Assembly: GCA_033032865.1 (NCBI GenBank)
Contig: JAWHQI010000028.1
Coordinates: forward strand, 3,181,001-3,245,000
Source of the DNA: Dactylorhiza incarnata
Taxonomy: Eukaryota; Streptophyta; Magnoliopsida; Asparagales; Orchidaceae
DNA length: 64,000 nucleotides
Reading direction: 5' to 3'
Below are positions 31,814 to 42,750 of the stretch, piece after piece. The notes below the pieces were generated by a model. The model searched no databases and had not been told where the DNA came from. It saw only the letters and a program-made list of their open reading frames with translations. The translations under genes and the position numbers were made by a program. The number at the start of each line of letters is the position of its first letter. The stretch's first letter is position 1.

Positions 31814-34303
31814 ATGGCGCCCAAAGCTTCCGGTGGCTTGAACTCAGGGGGAGAGTTGGTGAGAGGCGCCTTCCGCTCTGCTTCTGATGAGTTTCGAAAT
31901 GTCATCATGATGCTTGATGTCGCCGGGCTAAGTTTCATCTTGGAAGAGCCGACCAAAGTCCTGGAACAGGATGTTCTAGAGTTTTATCAAAATGCTAAAA
32001 TCTCTGGTCAAGGCAAGAAGATCAAAAGCTCTATTCGATCGTGCAAAGTAATTTTAAAGGCTAGAGGTCTCAATCGATCGTTGAAGATGCCAGATGTCAA
32101 ATCTGAAGAGCTGTCTGTTGAAGATACTTTCAGAGCCAGAAGATTTTGTGGTATTCTTGATCAGAGCGCCAAAATCAGAAGAAAATTCATGAATGAAGGA
32201 GGTAAGCTTCTGTGTGATATTATTGGCAAAGTTTTTTTATGCAAGGTAGGTTCTCACGACTACATATCTGAAGAGGATTTCAAAATTCACACCGCTATAA
32301 TTTGTCGAAAAAATCTCAATTTTGGAGAAGTCATCTTTGAGAAGATTAAAGAAAGTTTTCTTGCTCCAAATTTTGGAAGGATTCTCAGCCTGCTTCTGCA
32401 TAGTGGTAATCCAGAGTTTTTCAATACTGGAAGAGGTACCCCCATCCACCACACAAAGAAAATCAATTCCTCCATTTTCACCAAATGGGAAAGGGTAATT
32501 CCCAAAGGATTAGGGAATGCTGCTGTAAGGGCTCCTTTGAGTGATGATGAGGCCCCTCTCCCTGATGTACTTAGGTCCACTGAAGCAGGGCAATCCTCCA
32601 GGGGGAGTGGACTGGATCCAGCTCCTGCACAGGACAGAGATACACATGTTGAGGGGGAGTTTCCAACCCCAAGAGACATTGGTGCATGCAGTGGTGCTGC
32701 AGAGGTTGCTCCTCCTAGTGTTGCTGATCTTGTCTTGGAGGATCAAGAGGTTGCTGCTGTGGTTGTTGAGGCTCCTCAGCTGGAAGATTCAAGGAGATCA
32801 CCTGCCTTGGTTGATTCTCAGTCTGAAGATCATGATATATTGCCAGCCACTCCTCCTGAGCAATCTGATTCTGGGGAGCAGGGCAGCCTTGGTGCCATGC
32901 TGAGGTTGGCTAAGGAGATGTCTCTTCTTGAGGGGGAGAAAGACCAGGAAGATCCCTTCATGGCTGAATCTGTTCCTTCTGAGGTCCTTCCTCCTCTGCT
33001 GCTTTTGCCTCCTCCAGAGATTGTTGTGGCTAGGAGCACCTCTCCAAGAGCAACTGTGCTTGACAGCTTAGCACAGTCCTCAAGCTTTGTAGCTGAAAAG
33101 CTTTCTCCTGAAGAGGGTGAGACTGGTGATAGCTCTCACTCTTCTTTGCTGAAGTCCATTGCTGGGATGCTACAGGGTCAGACTGATCACTTTGATCAAT
33201 CTATAAAGCAAGTATATAAGAAGATTGACTCCGTTGATAGTTCTTTGAGGCAAGACATGGCTGAGATCAAGCATGATATGGGCAGATTCAAGACTGATCA
33301 AGAAGCCTGGATGCTATCTGCTGGGAAAGCTTTGGATCACACAAATAAGGCTGTTGGGCATGCTCTCCAAAATCTGCATCAGGTCAGTGAAGATGTGTTG
33401 CACCTGACTTCTGCTATTTCTTCTCTCAGCTCTGCTCATGATCAAGGAATTTCTTACTTGGATGATCAAGTTGAAACTCAGCTGAAAAGGTTATATACCC
33501 TCCTTCATGAAGATGTCATAAAGGGGGAGGAAAGTGTGGTCTCCAAGTTAGAAGACTCTGCAAGCAAATTGGATGAGTTGAATGAAAATGTAGCTTCTCA
33601 AATGAAAGATCTCAAGGAAAACATCTTACAGAATGTCAAGGATGTAAATTGGTATACTCATGAAGCCCAAAGCTGGCTGTTCAAGCAAGTGGCTGAAATG
33701 CTGGGGTTTACTGTTGTTGACAAAGGGTCAAGTGTTCCCTCCTCTAGTGCTCCAGGTCCCAGGGCTCCTAGTTTCTCTCCACATTCTGCTGAGGACTCTG
33801 TGTTTGCTGATGAAGTCTTCCCGGCTTCATCTTATCAGGATATGTGGGATGATCCAGCTCTTGTTCAAGATCCTGACAGCCCCCATTTTGCTGATCCCTC
33901 TGAGAAGTCTTTAAAAAGGAAGCTTTTTGATGATAAGCCTCCTGCTAAGAAGTCTAATCCATTTAAGAAGGCCAGAGAGTTCTATGCTAGGCCTCCTCCT
34001 AGAAACTTCCAAGAAAGCTGGAGCCCTATCTCCAAAGGTATTATTCTCTCTGCCTTTGATAAAGTCAGCAATCAGAATGAAAAGGTCAGTGACCATTATA
34101 GTTCAGAAGAATGGAGCAAGTTTGAGAAAAGAACAACTGAAAGAAGAATTCACTTCAAGAATGGCGGATCTAAAGAGTCTGCTCCTGACAAATACTGGCC
34201 TAAGCCAAAGGCATTTTTTGAAAGAATGGATTCAGAACTGAAGAAGAAAACTGAGGCAGTGGTCAGAATGGCTGCAAAGATGAAAGGCAAAGGTCATGAT
34301 TAA
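31814..34303 (+). CDS. Third Sirevirus frame, 829 aa, position of the 'env-like' ORF
   Basis: An intact ATG-initiated frame between pol and the 3' LTR, where SIRE/Maximus-type elements carry a so-called envelope-like ORF. Residues 1-240 form a globular region (VLEFYQNAKISGQ, FRARRFCGILDQ, FKIHTAIICRKN, TKWERVIPKG). Residues 250-430 are acidic, Pro/Ser-rich and repetitive. About 440-640 is a long coiled coil (DHFDQSIKQVYKKIDSVDS and further heptads). The C-terminus is basic (KRKLFDDKPPAKKSNPFKK, a likely nuclear-targeting cluster). I see no signal peptide or membrane segment, so an envelope role is not supported by the sequence. The N-terminal block recalls plant proteins annotated as 'putative plant transposon protein'. 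The function is unknown, but the frame's intactness suggests use. Confidence 0.85.
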   Translation: MAPKASGGLNSGGELVRGAFRSASDEFRNVIMMLDVAGLSFILEEPTKVLEQDVLEFYQNAKISGQGKKIKSSIRSCKVILKARGLNRSLKMPDVKSEELSVEDTFRARRFCGILDQSAKIRRKFMNEGGKLLCDIIGKVFLCKVGSHDYISEEDFKIHTAIICRKNLNFGEVIFEKIKESFLAPNFGRILSLLLHSGNPEFFNTGRGTPIHHTKKINSSIFTKWERVIPKGLGNAAVRAPLSDDEAPLPDVLRSTEAGQSSRGSGLDPAPAQDRDTHVEGEFPTPRDIGACSGAAEVAPPSVADLVLEDQEVAAVVVEAPQLEDSRRSPALVDSQSEDHDILPATPPEQSDSGEQGSLGAMLRLAKEMSLLEGEKDQEDPFMAESVPSEVLPPLLLLPPPEIVVARSTSPRATVLDSLAQSSSFVAEKLSPEEGETGDSSHSSLLKSIAGMLQGQTDHFDQSIKQVYKKIDSVDSSLRQDMAEIKHDMGRFKTDQEAWMLSAGKALDHTNKAVGHALQNLHQVSEDVLHLTSAISSLSSAHDQGISYLDDQVETQLKRLYTLLHEDVIKGEESVVSKLEDSASKLDELNENVASQMKDLKENILQNVKDVNWYTHEAQSWLFKQVAEMLGFTVVDKGSSVPSSSAPGPRAPSFSPHSAEDSVFADEVFPASSYQDMWDDPALVQDPDSPHFADPSEKSLKRKLFDDKPPAKKSNPFKKAREFYARPPPRNFQESWSPISKGIILSAFDKVSNQNEKVSDHYSSEEWSKFEKRTTERRIHFKNGGSKESAPDKYWPKPKAFFERMDSELKKKTEAVVRMAAKMKGKGHD

Positions 34304-34474
34304 GCTGGGCTTTTCTGGAATCATGATGTTTTCTTTGCTTATATATATATACACTTTTCTTAAACATTTAGTCCTTTCAGCTCTTCATTATATATATTAC
34401 TGCCTGGGTTCTGTCTTCTTATTTAATATTCTTTCTGTGCAATTCAAGTTAGTGCCTAGGGTTATGACATCTTC

Positions 34475-34488
34475 AAATAGGGGGAGAT
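34475..34488 (+). other. Polypurine tract of the Sirevirus
   Basis: AAATAGGGGGAGAT ends directly at the first base of the 3' LTR. Plus-strand DNA synthesis would start here. Confidence 0.9.
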
Positions 34489-36092
34489 TGTTGAGTATTG
34501 TGTCCACAATCACCTTGATTTGAAGATGTCCCCTAGTAAACTAAAATGAATTGTATGTGTATTTGATGACTTTTGTTTAGATGTGTTATGACAGGTAGTA
34601 ATGCTAAGTGCACACCAAAGTCAGGTTGCAATGGATCACCAAACACAGTTCTAGACAATGTAATCCCTCATTGTATAGAACAATGTGTTGGTCCATGTGT
34701 AATCTCTCTTTTGGAGTACACTTCATATTCTCATAACTGAAGGTGTTCAAGGTTGAGGTGTGGAGCAGGCTTTCAGAAGAAAAGAAAATTTCTGCTGAGT
34801 CAATTCGTCGAGATAACTCGGGTCCTTCCGACGAATCCCGACGAATCCTGACAGAAGACTTTCTGGCTGAGTTATGCAAAATTTTCTGAAGCCAAGTCCA
34901 TTCGTCGAGATGACTCGGATCATTCCGACGAATCCCGACGAATGCTGACAGAGGTCATTTTGGCCGAGTCATGCAGAATTTTCTGAAGCCAAGTCCATTC
35001 GTCGAGATGACTCGGATCATTCCGACGAATTCCGACGAATGCTGACAGAGGTCATTTTGGCTGGGTTGTGAAGAAGTTTCTGAAGCCAAGTCCATTCGTC
35101 GAGATGACTCGGATCATTCCGACGAATCCCGACGAATGCTGACAGAGGTCAATCCTGTCTAGGTTCTGAAGAAATCTCTCAGCTAAGTCAATTCGTCGGA
35201 TGCTCTCGTGTTATCCCGACGAATGACGGACAGACGGATTTCAATTTCTCGTTTCGTTTTTGAAATTTAGGGTTAGCCGACATGAACAGTACACGTGTCG
35301 CATCTCCCTTCTTTGTCGCAAGAGCCGTTGAAGTCCTCCCTATATATAGATCATTATTTTAGGGCAAAAAAAAAAAACAAAAACTCTCAAGAATCGATCT
35401 AAGACTTTCTTCAGCCGCCAGTTCAGAAAAGAAAAAGCAACAAAAGTCTATCTTCTCCTTCTCTTTGTCTGAACAAGAATTCTGAGATTGAACTCTCTCT
35501 GCTCAAGAATCTTTCTCTATTTGTGATTAGAGAGTTCTCAGAAGAAGGCCTTTGATCTCTTTGCTGCTCTCCTTATTGAAGTTTTTCTCAAGCAAGTCAA
35601 AGGGCCTATTCAGATCTGGTTAGCCTAGTCTTCTCTCTTCCACTTCTCTCTAGTGCCAAGCTTTCCTTCAAGGTTGAGAAGAAGACTCAGTTTTCAAGAT
35701 CTGAAGTTAATCTCTTTAGAGGTTAAGAAGAAGTATTTTGTTTCCATTTCTCTTCTTTTGTAGGAGTGTTTCACTCCGAGATTATTTGTAGGAGTTGTTT
35801 ACTCCGAGGTGTAGGAGTTGTTATACTCCGAGTTGTAGGAGTTTTGACTCCGAGGTGTAAGATTTGTTATAATCTGAGATTGGTGAAGTAGCCGAGTCTA
35901 GCCTCGAAGTGCTAGATAGGCGAGGCGGGAAAGAGGACTACCCACATAGGGGAACCTCTATAAAATCCTTGTGTCTGTGCTGTGGTTGGTTGTTTGCTTT
36001 TCTGTGTTTATTTTTTTTAATTCCGCTTAAAGACATAGAATCCACCTATTCACCCCCCTCTAGGTGATTTAGGCCGCAACTAGATTCTTTCA
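34489..36092 (+). mobile_element. 3' LTR of the young Sirevirus
   Basis: A 1,604-bp copy of 24366-25968 with one extra A. It is followed by CCTTG (36093-36097), the second target duplication. The whole element is 11,727 bp. LTRs are identical at insertion, so the single homopolymer difference means a very recent event. Confidence 0.96.
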
Positions 36093-36900
36093 CCTTGGCA
36101 TGCTTGAAATCCTCTCTTTACTTCTGGAGTCCCCTGTCCTGACCCATCTCTTGAATCTGTTAGCCAAGAGATTGAACATCTCTTCTTCAGAGGTGGAGGG
36201 TTCTGCTTCAACAGTCTTTAGTGAAAGTGTCCTTTCTTTAGGAGTTGAGATTCTCTTATGGGCCTCTGACTCAGCCCTGCTTTTTAGTATGAGCTCATAG
36301 GACTTGAGCTTCCCTAGCAGAGCTATGAGGCATCTAGAATCTCTGATAGCCCGGATTCTTGAGTCTCATTTGCTTGGGAAGCACAAGAGAAGCTTGTCAG
36401 TAATTTCTGTCAGAGAAATTTCTTTATCAAGCCCTCTCAGCTCATTTATGATAAGGCTGAACCTGTCATACATTTCAGTTATGCTTTCATCATCCTTCTA
36501 CTTAAAGTTCTCATATTGAGATATGAGAAGGGACTTCTTGTCCTTTCTTTCATCAGAGCTGCCTTCAACTAATCTAGAAAGAGATTCCCATATTTTTTGG
36601 CAGAGTTGCAATCAGCAACTTTTTGAAGTATGTCATCTGACATGGTTGACACTAGAATATTCATGGTTTTGGCATCACATACCTTCACCTTCTTCTTAGC
36701 ATCAGTCCACTCTACTCTGGGGACTGTAGTTTGTGTTATTGTCCCACTAACATCTTTTCTCACTGGGACTGGGGGACCTGTAAGAATGACATTAAAAATG
36801 TCTTTATCAATAGAGTTCGTGTACAACTTTATTCCGGCCTTCCAGAGTGTAAACATATTTATGTTACACACTGGTGGTCTTGTTGATGCATAATCCTTAG
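36093..36900 (-). pseudogene. Old copia element: gag N-terminal part
   Basis: Minus-strand copia gag: FTLWKAGIKLYTNSID, VILTGPPVPV, AKTMNILVSTMSDDILQKV and NSAKKYGNLFLD (36569-36871), continuing leftwards with stops and frame breaks (36100-36560). The normal ATG is lost. It joins the zinc-knuckle part at 24106-24360 once the Sirevirus is removed, which proves the nesting. Confidence 0.85.
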
Positions 36901-37001
36901 AACTTATTTTCTTTAAAAATAGTTTTAATTAATTTTAAAATAAGGAAATGAGAGTGAGAAGATCTTTTAATCAATGTGTTAACCTTTTAATGATCAACTT
37001 C

Positions 37002-37140
37002 CCTCTGATACCACTTGTAGGATCAAGCGCAATCAACTATCCCCAAAGCCCGAACTGATGGGAAGGGTGCTACTTTTTCTTTAAGGAAGTAGGAAAGGCA
37101 CTACGTGTTAAGTGAAGGAACGCTGGACCCAACATTGTTC
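37002..37140 (-). mobile_element. Primer site and 5' LTR start of the old copia element
   Basis: Minus-strand TGGTATCAGAGGG (about 37001-37013) is a tRNA-Met primer site. Just outside it, tgtaggatcaagcgcaatc (from 37016) is the rc of an LTR end ...GATCCTACA of a type with a short LTR. Its outer limit is unclear, roughly 37140, where the next degraded gene begins. Confidence 0.6.
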
Positions 37141-37153
37141 TCCCTCTTCAGCT

Positions 37154-38583
37154 TCAGAGCCCACAACTTCTTAATACGGTGTTCGTGCCTTCCTCAGGGG
37201 CCTCTTTCGAGTCAGAGACCTCGATATCCTCATACTCTTCATATAGAGTTGAGTAGTCAATATTCGCAAACTCGTCCTTCAGAGCTCCACAACTCTTCAT
37301 GAAGTTAGGCTCGCCTGAAGGAAGAAACAATCTCAGATTAGTAACCACATACATGTATTAAACCACTACTAACAAATGAATTTAATATTACATTTAGCTT
37401 CTCTCGCAGGCACAATTTCACCACCAAGGCATCTTCAAGAGCGCTCAGTGCGACATAATTAAATGTGGCCACCCTCAGGTTCGCGGCGGCAGTCTTCTTG
37501 GAGAGGTCGCCCATCGGGATCCTCCTCATCTTCGCCAAGTCCTCTTGGCTGAACAACACAGAAGATACCGCAAGTGCATGCGGCTCGGATGGCTCTGACA
37601 TCCCGCTACAACAACGGACTTCCTCCGAGGTCAAGTAGGCCTTCCTTCAAATTCAATGAGGCGGGCGCGACGTCGATGTCCGCATCAGGCTGCAAAGACC
37701 TCTGTATCTTCCTCGAAGAGGTGCTCGCCCTGGTCTGGGCGAGCTCAGCATCCCTTTTCCCCTCCTGAGCACGCCTCCTCTCAGTGGCGGTCAGGACGTT
37801 CCCAGGGGGCTCATACAGCTTGAAAGTCGACACCATCAGGACAACTGCCAAGATAAATAGAAGGATCAATAACCTCCAATGGTACGCTCATACAAATATA
37901 TCTCTAACTGCACAAACTTACACCATCTATAGACAAGTCGTGGACTTCCTTCACGCAGCGAGCATAATGAGCAACGTTCAACGAAGTGTTGTTAAGGAAG
38001 TTCGTTATCCGCACCCAAATAGTGGACAGCTTAGGCAGTCTGAATGTATCTTCATCACAAGGATCAAAGGTCAGGTGAAGTCCGCCGAAGTCCCCCCTGA
38101 ATATGGCGAACCGCACATGGCAGTGCTCTTTGTTTGCAAGGTTCAAGATGCGGAACATCTGACTTGAAGTACAGTTGTCCGTGTTTTTGCGCGTGTATTC
38201 GGAACATGAAGCGGAACACCTCCATGCAAAATCGGATACTTTGTGTTCGCATATAGACAATGAATGAAGTGATCACAACGATGGCATTGGGAGGGAGCTG
38301 TGCGGGCACCGCCCTACAGAAATTTGGAATCTCCACCATCTCCGGCAAGATGAGGAGCGTCCAGCCAGCCTCGAAGTGATCGAAGTGGATTATGAGCTCG
38401 TCATCGAAGATGGTGGAGAACCGCTCCTCCCTTTGTGGTAACCGCACAACATAGCAATCGTCCTGTAGATGCCGCAACATGAGCGTCACGAGATTCATCT
38501 CTGACACCGAGGGAAGGGACAGTTCATAGCTCAAGAAGGTGATTGAGCAGTCAGCTCGCCTGGTGGGAGGGAGTGGTCACACC
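37154..38583 (-). pseudogene. Degraded 'putative gypsy type transposon' (PF04195-like) gene
   Basis: Plant genomes carry many genes with this domain inside large retrotransposon derivatives, and their role is unknown. The minus-strand block VVRLPQREERFS...HFEAGWTLLILPEMVEI...VPAQLPPNAIVVITSFIVYM (38064-38534) fits the domain: a charged start, then an L-P...F segment, then the P-x-Q-L-x-P-N-A-type core. A TATA motif (ctataaaata, minus strand, near 38640) and an ATG at about 38583 precede it. The third codon is TGA, and the frame then runs on, so a nonsense change has hit the start. Downstream pieces to 37154 end in an acidic tail (EEYEDIEVSDSKEAPEE). Frames are broken at several points, with possible introns. 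Confidence 0.6.
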
Positions 38584-39019
38584 ATCTTGTGCAAGCTCTC
38601 TCACTCCAAGTAAAGCAGAAAGGGAAGGAGGGATCATCCTTATTTTATAGAGGGGCGTGGTACACCGCCTCGAGAACTGAAACGTCAACAGTCAAAAGGC
38701 CCGAGCTGGCACTTATCGGTAACCGCCCTTTCTTAGCAAATTTTTCCCCTACAAAAGAAAAGGCAGCACAGGTATTCACACAAAGTGGATGTATTCTCCA
38801 CAACACAACATCAAGCAAAGTTAGAATTATAAAGCGGAAATGCGATTAAATAAGGAAGTTCAAGCAAGAAGCTGCGCGATGCACATAGTTATCAAATTGT
38901 TACAAACCAACTATAAATGTCCTGAAAAAGTCTCACTCCCTAACTACCCCAGGGGGTGCTCGCCTAACAACAACATTCTTAGAAGTGTGTGACGACTGCC
39001 ACTCTGGAGTCATACCTAT

Positions 39020-40290
39020 TCACAAGGTGGTTGGTCGGGTAGCTCCGGCGGCGGGCACCACGCTCCATTTTTTCAAGGCATCCACTTCCCTCTCAAGCCC
39101 GCCTATCCGCATTTGCAAAACTTGTATCTCTTCCCACATGTCCTCCAGCTCCACCCGCAGCTCCTCTGGGGTGGTCATTGCTGTCTCTGCAGAAAAAATG
39201 TGCAATGTTAGATGTAAGTTCATAAGTTCCTTAATCTAATACTAACCAAGGCAAGGAGGGGTGGGTATACCCTCAGTGTCCGCAATTACCATTTTCTCAG
39301 GAACTGAATCATCCTCCTCAAAGACATCCACTAGAATGGCGGATGTGTCTGCCTTGTTCGGTACACATGCGTCCTCCCGGGCAGGTCCGAACTTGCTAAA
39401 GTTGATCACGTGGGCAACGGATCCTGCTCCCGGATCCCGCAAGTAGCGTCGAGACAACTCAAGGTCATTCCACTGGAGATAAGTTCTTTGCGACGACTCG
39501 CCCAGCCTTCGTTGCTTATGCAGTTGATCCTTGATCAACGGGCACTTGCCCGAAATTGCACCCACCATAGGCAGAATAACGAATGACTCCCGCATAGGGG
39601 GCGAAGAACCGACCAGAAGGTCACGACAAACAACCTGTTGTGCTCGCAGCCTCCCTGACTTCTATCCCAGTCCGCGTTAATCCCCTGCGCTTGCCAAAGA
39701 CCTCAGTGACATAGTCACTCATCTATGCCAACGCCTCTTCGGCCCCCAAGGTAGGGATGAACTTGCTTTCGGTGAACACAACACGTCCTCCACAACGACT
39801 CTCCGCTCAGTGGCTTCTCTCCTAGCTGCCTTCCGCGACCGCAAGTATGTGTCTCCCTTTTCCTTTTTTCCCTGCAGTTTTTTGCGCAACCAACTACTCG
39901 TACTTATCCATCCAAAGCTGCGCCTCAGCATTCATTGCATCCTCAACCAACCTTGCCGCCTCAATATCCATCGACATCCCCCCTTTTGGGGTCTTCTCGA
40001 CATTCTTATCAGCACGTATGACAGCGTTGGAGGATGGATTCTCACTCGCTCTAATCCCCAAACTCTCGGGTAGGATCACCAGGGTAGTCGCATCATCCCC
40101 AAGAGTCCTCACCGCGGATAGTTCTCAGGGCAGTCTCACTTTGGTCTCCACCATTTGTCCGATGGCGTCCAGCACCACCGGTCCCACTAGTGGATTGAGC
40201 ACCACCCTAAGTGAGTTTTGGTCGGCCGGTGTCTTGGCCAGCAACTCCTCCAAAGGCATCTTGTTACGGCCAACCATCGCTTCAAGAATG
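39020..40290 (-). pseudogene. Degraded gene, unrecognised, with its own TATA-like promoter
   Basis: Minus-strand pieces from a start near 40280 (KMPLEELLAKTPADQNSLR) through 39894-40112 (an Ala/Asp-rich block ending AQLWMDKYE), 39719-39931 (basic), 39242-39595 (YLQWNDLELSRRYLRDPGAG) to 39020-39223 (a short Leu/Glu coiled coil). At least one in-frame stop lies between the first two pieces. A ctataaat motif lies near 40350. Composition and layout resemble the gene at 37154-38583, so both may be parts of one large derivative element. No family is recognised with confidence. Confidence 0.45.
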
Positions 40291-40381
40291 AATTCACAAC
40301 AACAAAGGAGAGCAATTTAGAATGGACTTGACAGGACCAGCCCTGAGCCATTTATAGATCCCAGGTGTTTTTCTTAAGGAA

Positions 40382-41941
40382 TGACAAGGATCACACCTAG
40401 AGGGGGGGGGGTGAATAGTGTGATGGGTGATTTATGATATCTTTTTCAAATTAAAAACACAAAGCAATCAATCACAGAAGACACAAGGATTTATAAGGGT
40501 TCTCCAAGAGTTGAGTAATTCACTTTCCCCCTTCACCTATCTAGCAATGTGCTATCCTAGGCAATCTCCTCCAAAACTCAAAACTCAAACTGAGTCCCTA
40601 CCTCTGTCTTTATAATATCAGACTTTCTCTCAGATCTCTACAAATAGATCCTACACTTGGATCACTTAGATCTTACACTCAGATTACCAAGATCCTACCT
40701 TAGATTCTCACAAGAATCCTACACTCAGATTCCACAGGAATCCTACACTCAGATCACAATGATCCTACCTCAGATTCTCACAAGAATCCTACACTAAGAT
40801 TCCACAAGAATCCTACACTCAGATCATAATGATCTTACACACTATTTATAGATTTACAGTGGTTTACAATAATAGACTCAATAGAAAATAAGATTTAGAT
40901 CTTGAGTCTTAGTATAGGTCTAGCAGTAGACTTCTTCTTCCATGATAGATAATAGAATGAAACTTATAAACAGAGATCTATATCAAGAGAATTATCAGCA
41001 ACCGAAATCCCTCTTCTTATATTCAGCAAATTTTTTCTTCAGGACACTTGAGAACTTAGAAGGATCTTGCTCATGATAGCAGAGAGAATTAAAATTCCTT
41101 TCTGTCGAATCTTATGTATGTTGTATATCATTAGTCTCAACAGGTCCAAATCTTCTCCTTTTATAATGATGCTCTGATTAAAAAGGAATTAGAGAAGTAT
41201 ATGAGAAGATATAATTATCTTTGAATTTGAATCTTTAAATTGAATCAGAAAAGGGAATATTTCAAATTTGACTTAAATATGAATATTCCGCATATGGTAA
41301 GTATGAATCATAATGGAATTGATAACTCGGTCTAATATTCCTGTTATAAAAATTGATTATACTATTCCATAAACAATTCTTCAACGAATTTATTCCATTA
41401 AGATCTTCCATAGATGTACCATTGAAATGCTCCTTGATTGGCGTGAAGGAGGTCGGAGAATTAATGTTGTCACGTGCTATTCAAGCACTTGGAATAATTC
41501 TGAATGAATTGAAGTCTGTCCCGTCGATGTTGAGATCATCCCGTCAATCCTTTGTCCAGTCGATTGTCAGAATAGATAGTCTGTCCCGTCGATCGATTCT
41601 GTCGACTTATCTTTCCGTTGATGTTTTGAGTTCAATCGACAGACCGTCCCGTCGATTTTTACTTGAACTAATTTCTGACTTTCACAGCCTTCTGAATTCA
41701 GTAGTTTTCTTTGAATCTTTTTGGTAGAGTCTTCAAGATAGATGTTAATATGTCTTCAAATAAATACTTGAGGTCAAATAATACAAATAAATGCTTGGTC
41801 TTAGTGACCTTAAGCAATATTCAGATATTTACTAAGAGTACCTGTCTCAAGCTTCATCAAGATTTCATTAAGCATAATAAGTTTATTATTATGTAAATGT
41901 TCTTCTTCAAATCAGGAATCTTGGGTATTAAATTCCCAACA
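40382..41941 (-). mobile_element. Isolated Sirevirus-type LTR
   Basis: A 1,560-bp block. On the minus strand it starts TGTTGGGAATTTAATACC, shares TTGATTTGAAGA-type wording with the young Sirevirus start, and ends CACCCCCCCCCCTCTAGGTG...TTGTCA. It has a TATA (attataaaagg, minus, about 41156-41166), a U3 region rich in GTCCCGTCGAT/ATCGAC words (41440-41680) and a stem-loop array (40640-40850). Neither a primer site nor a purine tract adjoins it, and the flanking pentamers differ (AGGAA, CCAGC). It is therefore a solo or rearranged LTR, not a full element. Confidence 0.82.
40640..40850 (-). repeat. Tandem stem-loop array in the isolated Sirevirus LTR
   Basis: Eight or nine units of about 24 bp. 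On the minus strand each reads GTAGGA(stem)(loop)(stem)TGAG, for example GGATTC-TTGT-GGAATC and AGGATC-ATTGT-GATCT. Stems alternate between GATTC/GAATC and GATC/GATC while pairing is kept. Position (downstream of the TATA, upstream of the aaatccttgtgtc block) equals that of the array in the young Sirevirus. Confidence 0.82.
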
Positions 41942-42750
41942 CCAGCATCGCAAGAATTGGGTCGCAGTCTTCACGGTTACCGGTATACTTTATTGACGTC
42001 CGCGCAGACTTAAAAAAGTGCAGGGATTATGCCAAGGCAAGATTCATACATCTGACAGCATGGGCGGTTACCCTCCTGGTAGTCGCCATCCTCAGCCTCT
42101 GGGCAGCGGGAGGTTACGTGTTGGGTAGCCTCGCATCCCTCCAGTTAGCCCTCAACATCCAGTCCAGAGGGGTTCTGGACGAGCACCCTAGGTATCCGCC
42201 TGAGCTCCCCTCCTCGGCTAGAAGTGGCTTGTACAGTTACAACCTGTTGTAACCGCACGAACCCTCCTCTCCCTTTAGTTAGTGGTGGATTGTACAGTTA
42301 CAGCCTGTTGTAACCACACGAACCCTTTGACATTAATTACAGTATTAAGACAATATTAATTGCTCCCAACCGTCTTGGCATCCCCCCAGTATAAATAAGA
42401 GGCCATGTGTGCTTAGAAGGGACACAACTAGATCCAGAATTTGCCTTATCGTAGGTGCGATTACAATTTTTGAGTCTTCAGGTGCCTCTAGTTTTCTGTG
42501 CCTTCTTGCGCCTTATAATAACATCTCGTGGAATATTACTGCTCATATCAAGTGGTATTTGCCGCTGTGGGTAAATCTGGTGTTCGCTGCTGCTATCAAC
42601 AATCTCTTTTTGTGCTCTGTTCGCCTAGTCCCCAAGGGCTAGTAACTGATTGCTTGTGGTTCATGATTTCTCCAATATCCGCTTGACCCGTCGCTGAGTG
42701 TGGAAATTGGTGACAATTTTGGCATCAACAAGCGACTCAACCTGACCTCC
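41942..42750 (+). other. Unassigned block with a possible promoter or LTR fragment
   Basis: No gene recognised. Two copies of a tgtacagttac...cctgttgtaacc segment (about 42230-42268 and 42289-42327) lie upstream of a TATA motif (agtataaataagagg, about 42390-42404), followed by a leader-like region to about 42700 ending in ggtgacaattttggcatc. This looks like the U3-R-U5 order of an LTR, but no LTR ends or partner copy were found. Confidence 0.35.

Noticed and set aside
31814..34303. Envelope protein of a plant retrovirus
   Set aside because: No signal peptide or transmembrane segment is visible; only the position matches the so-called env-like ORF.
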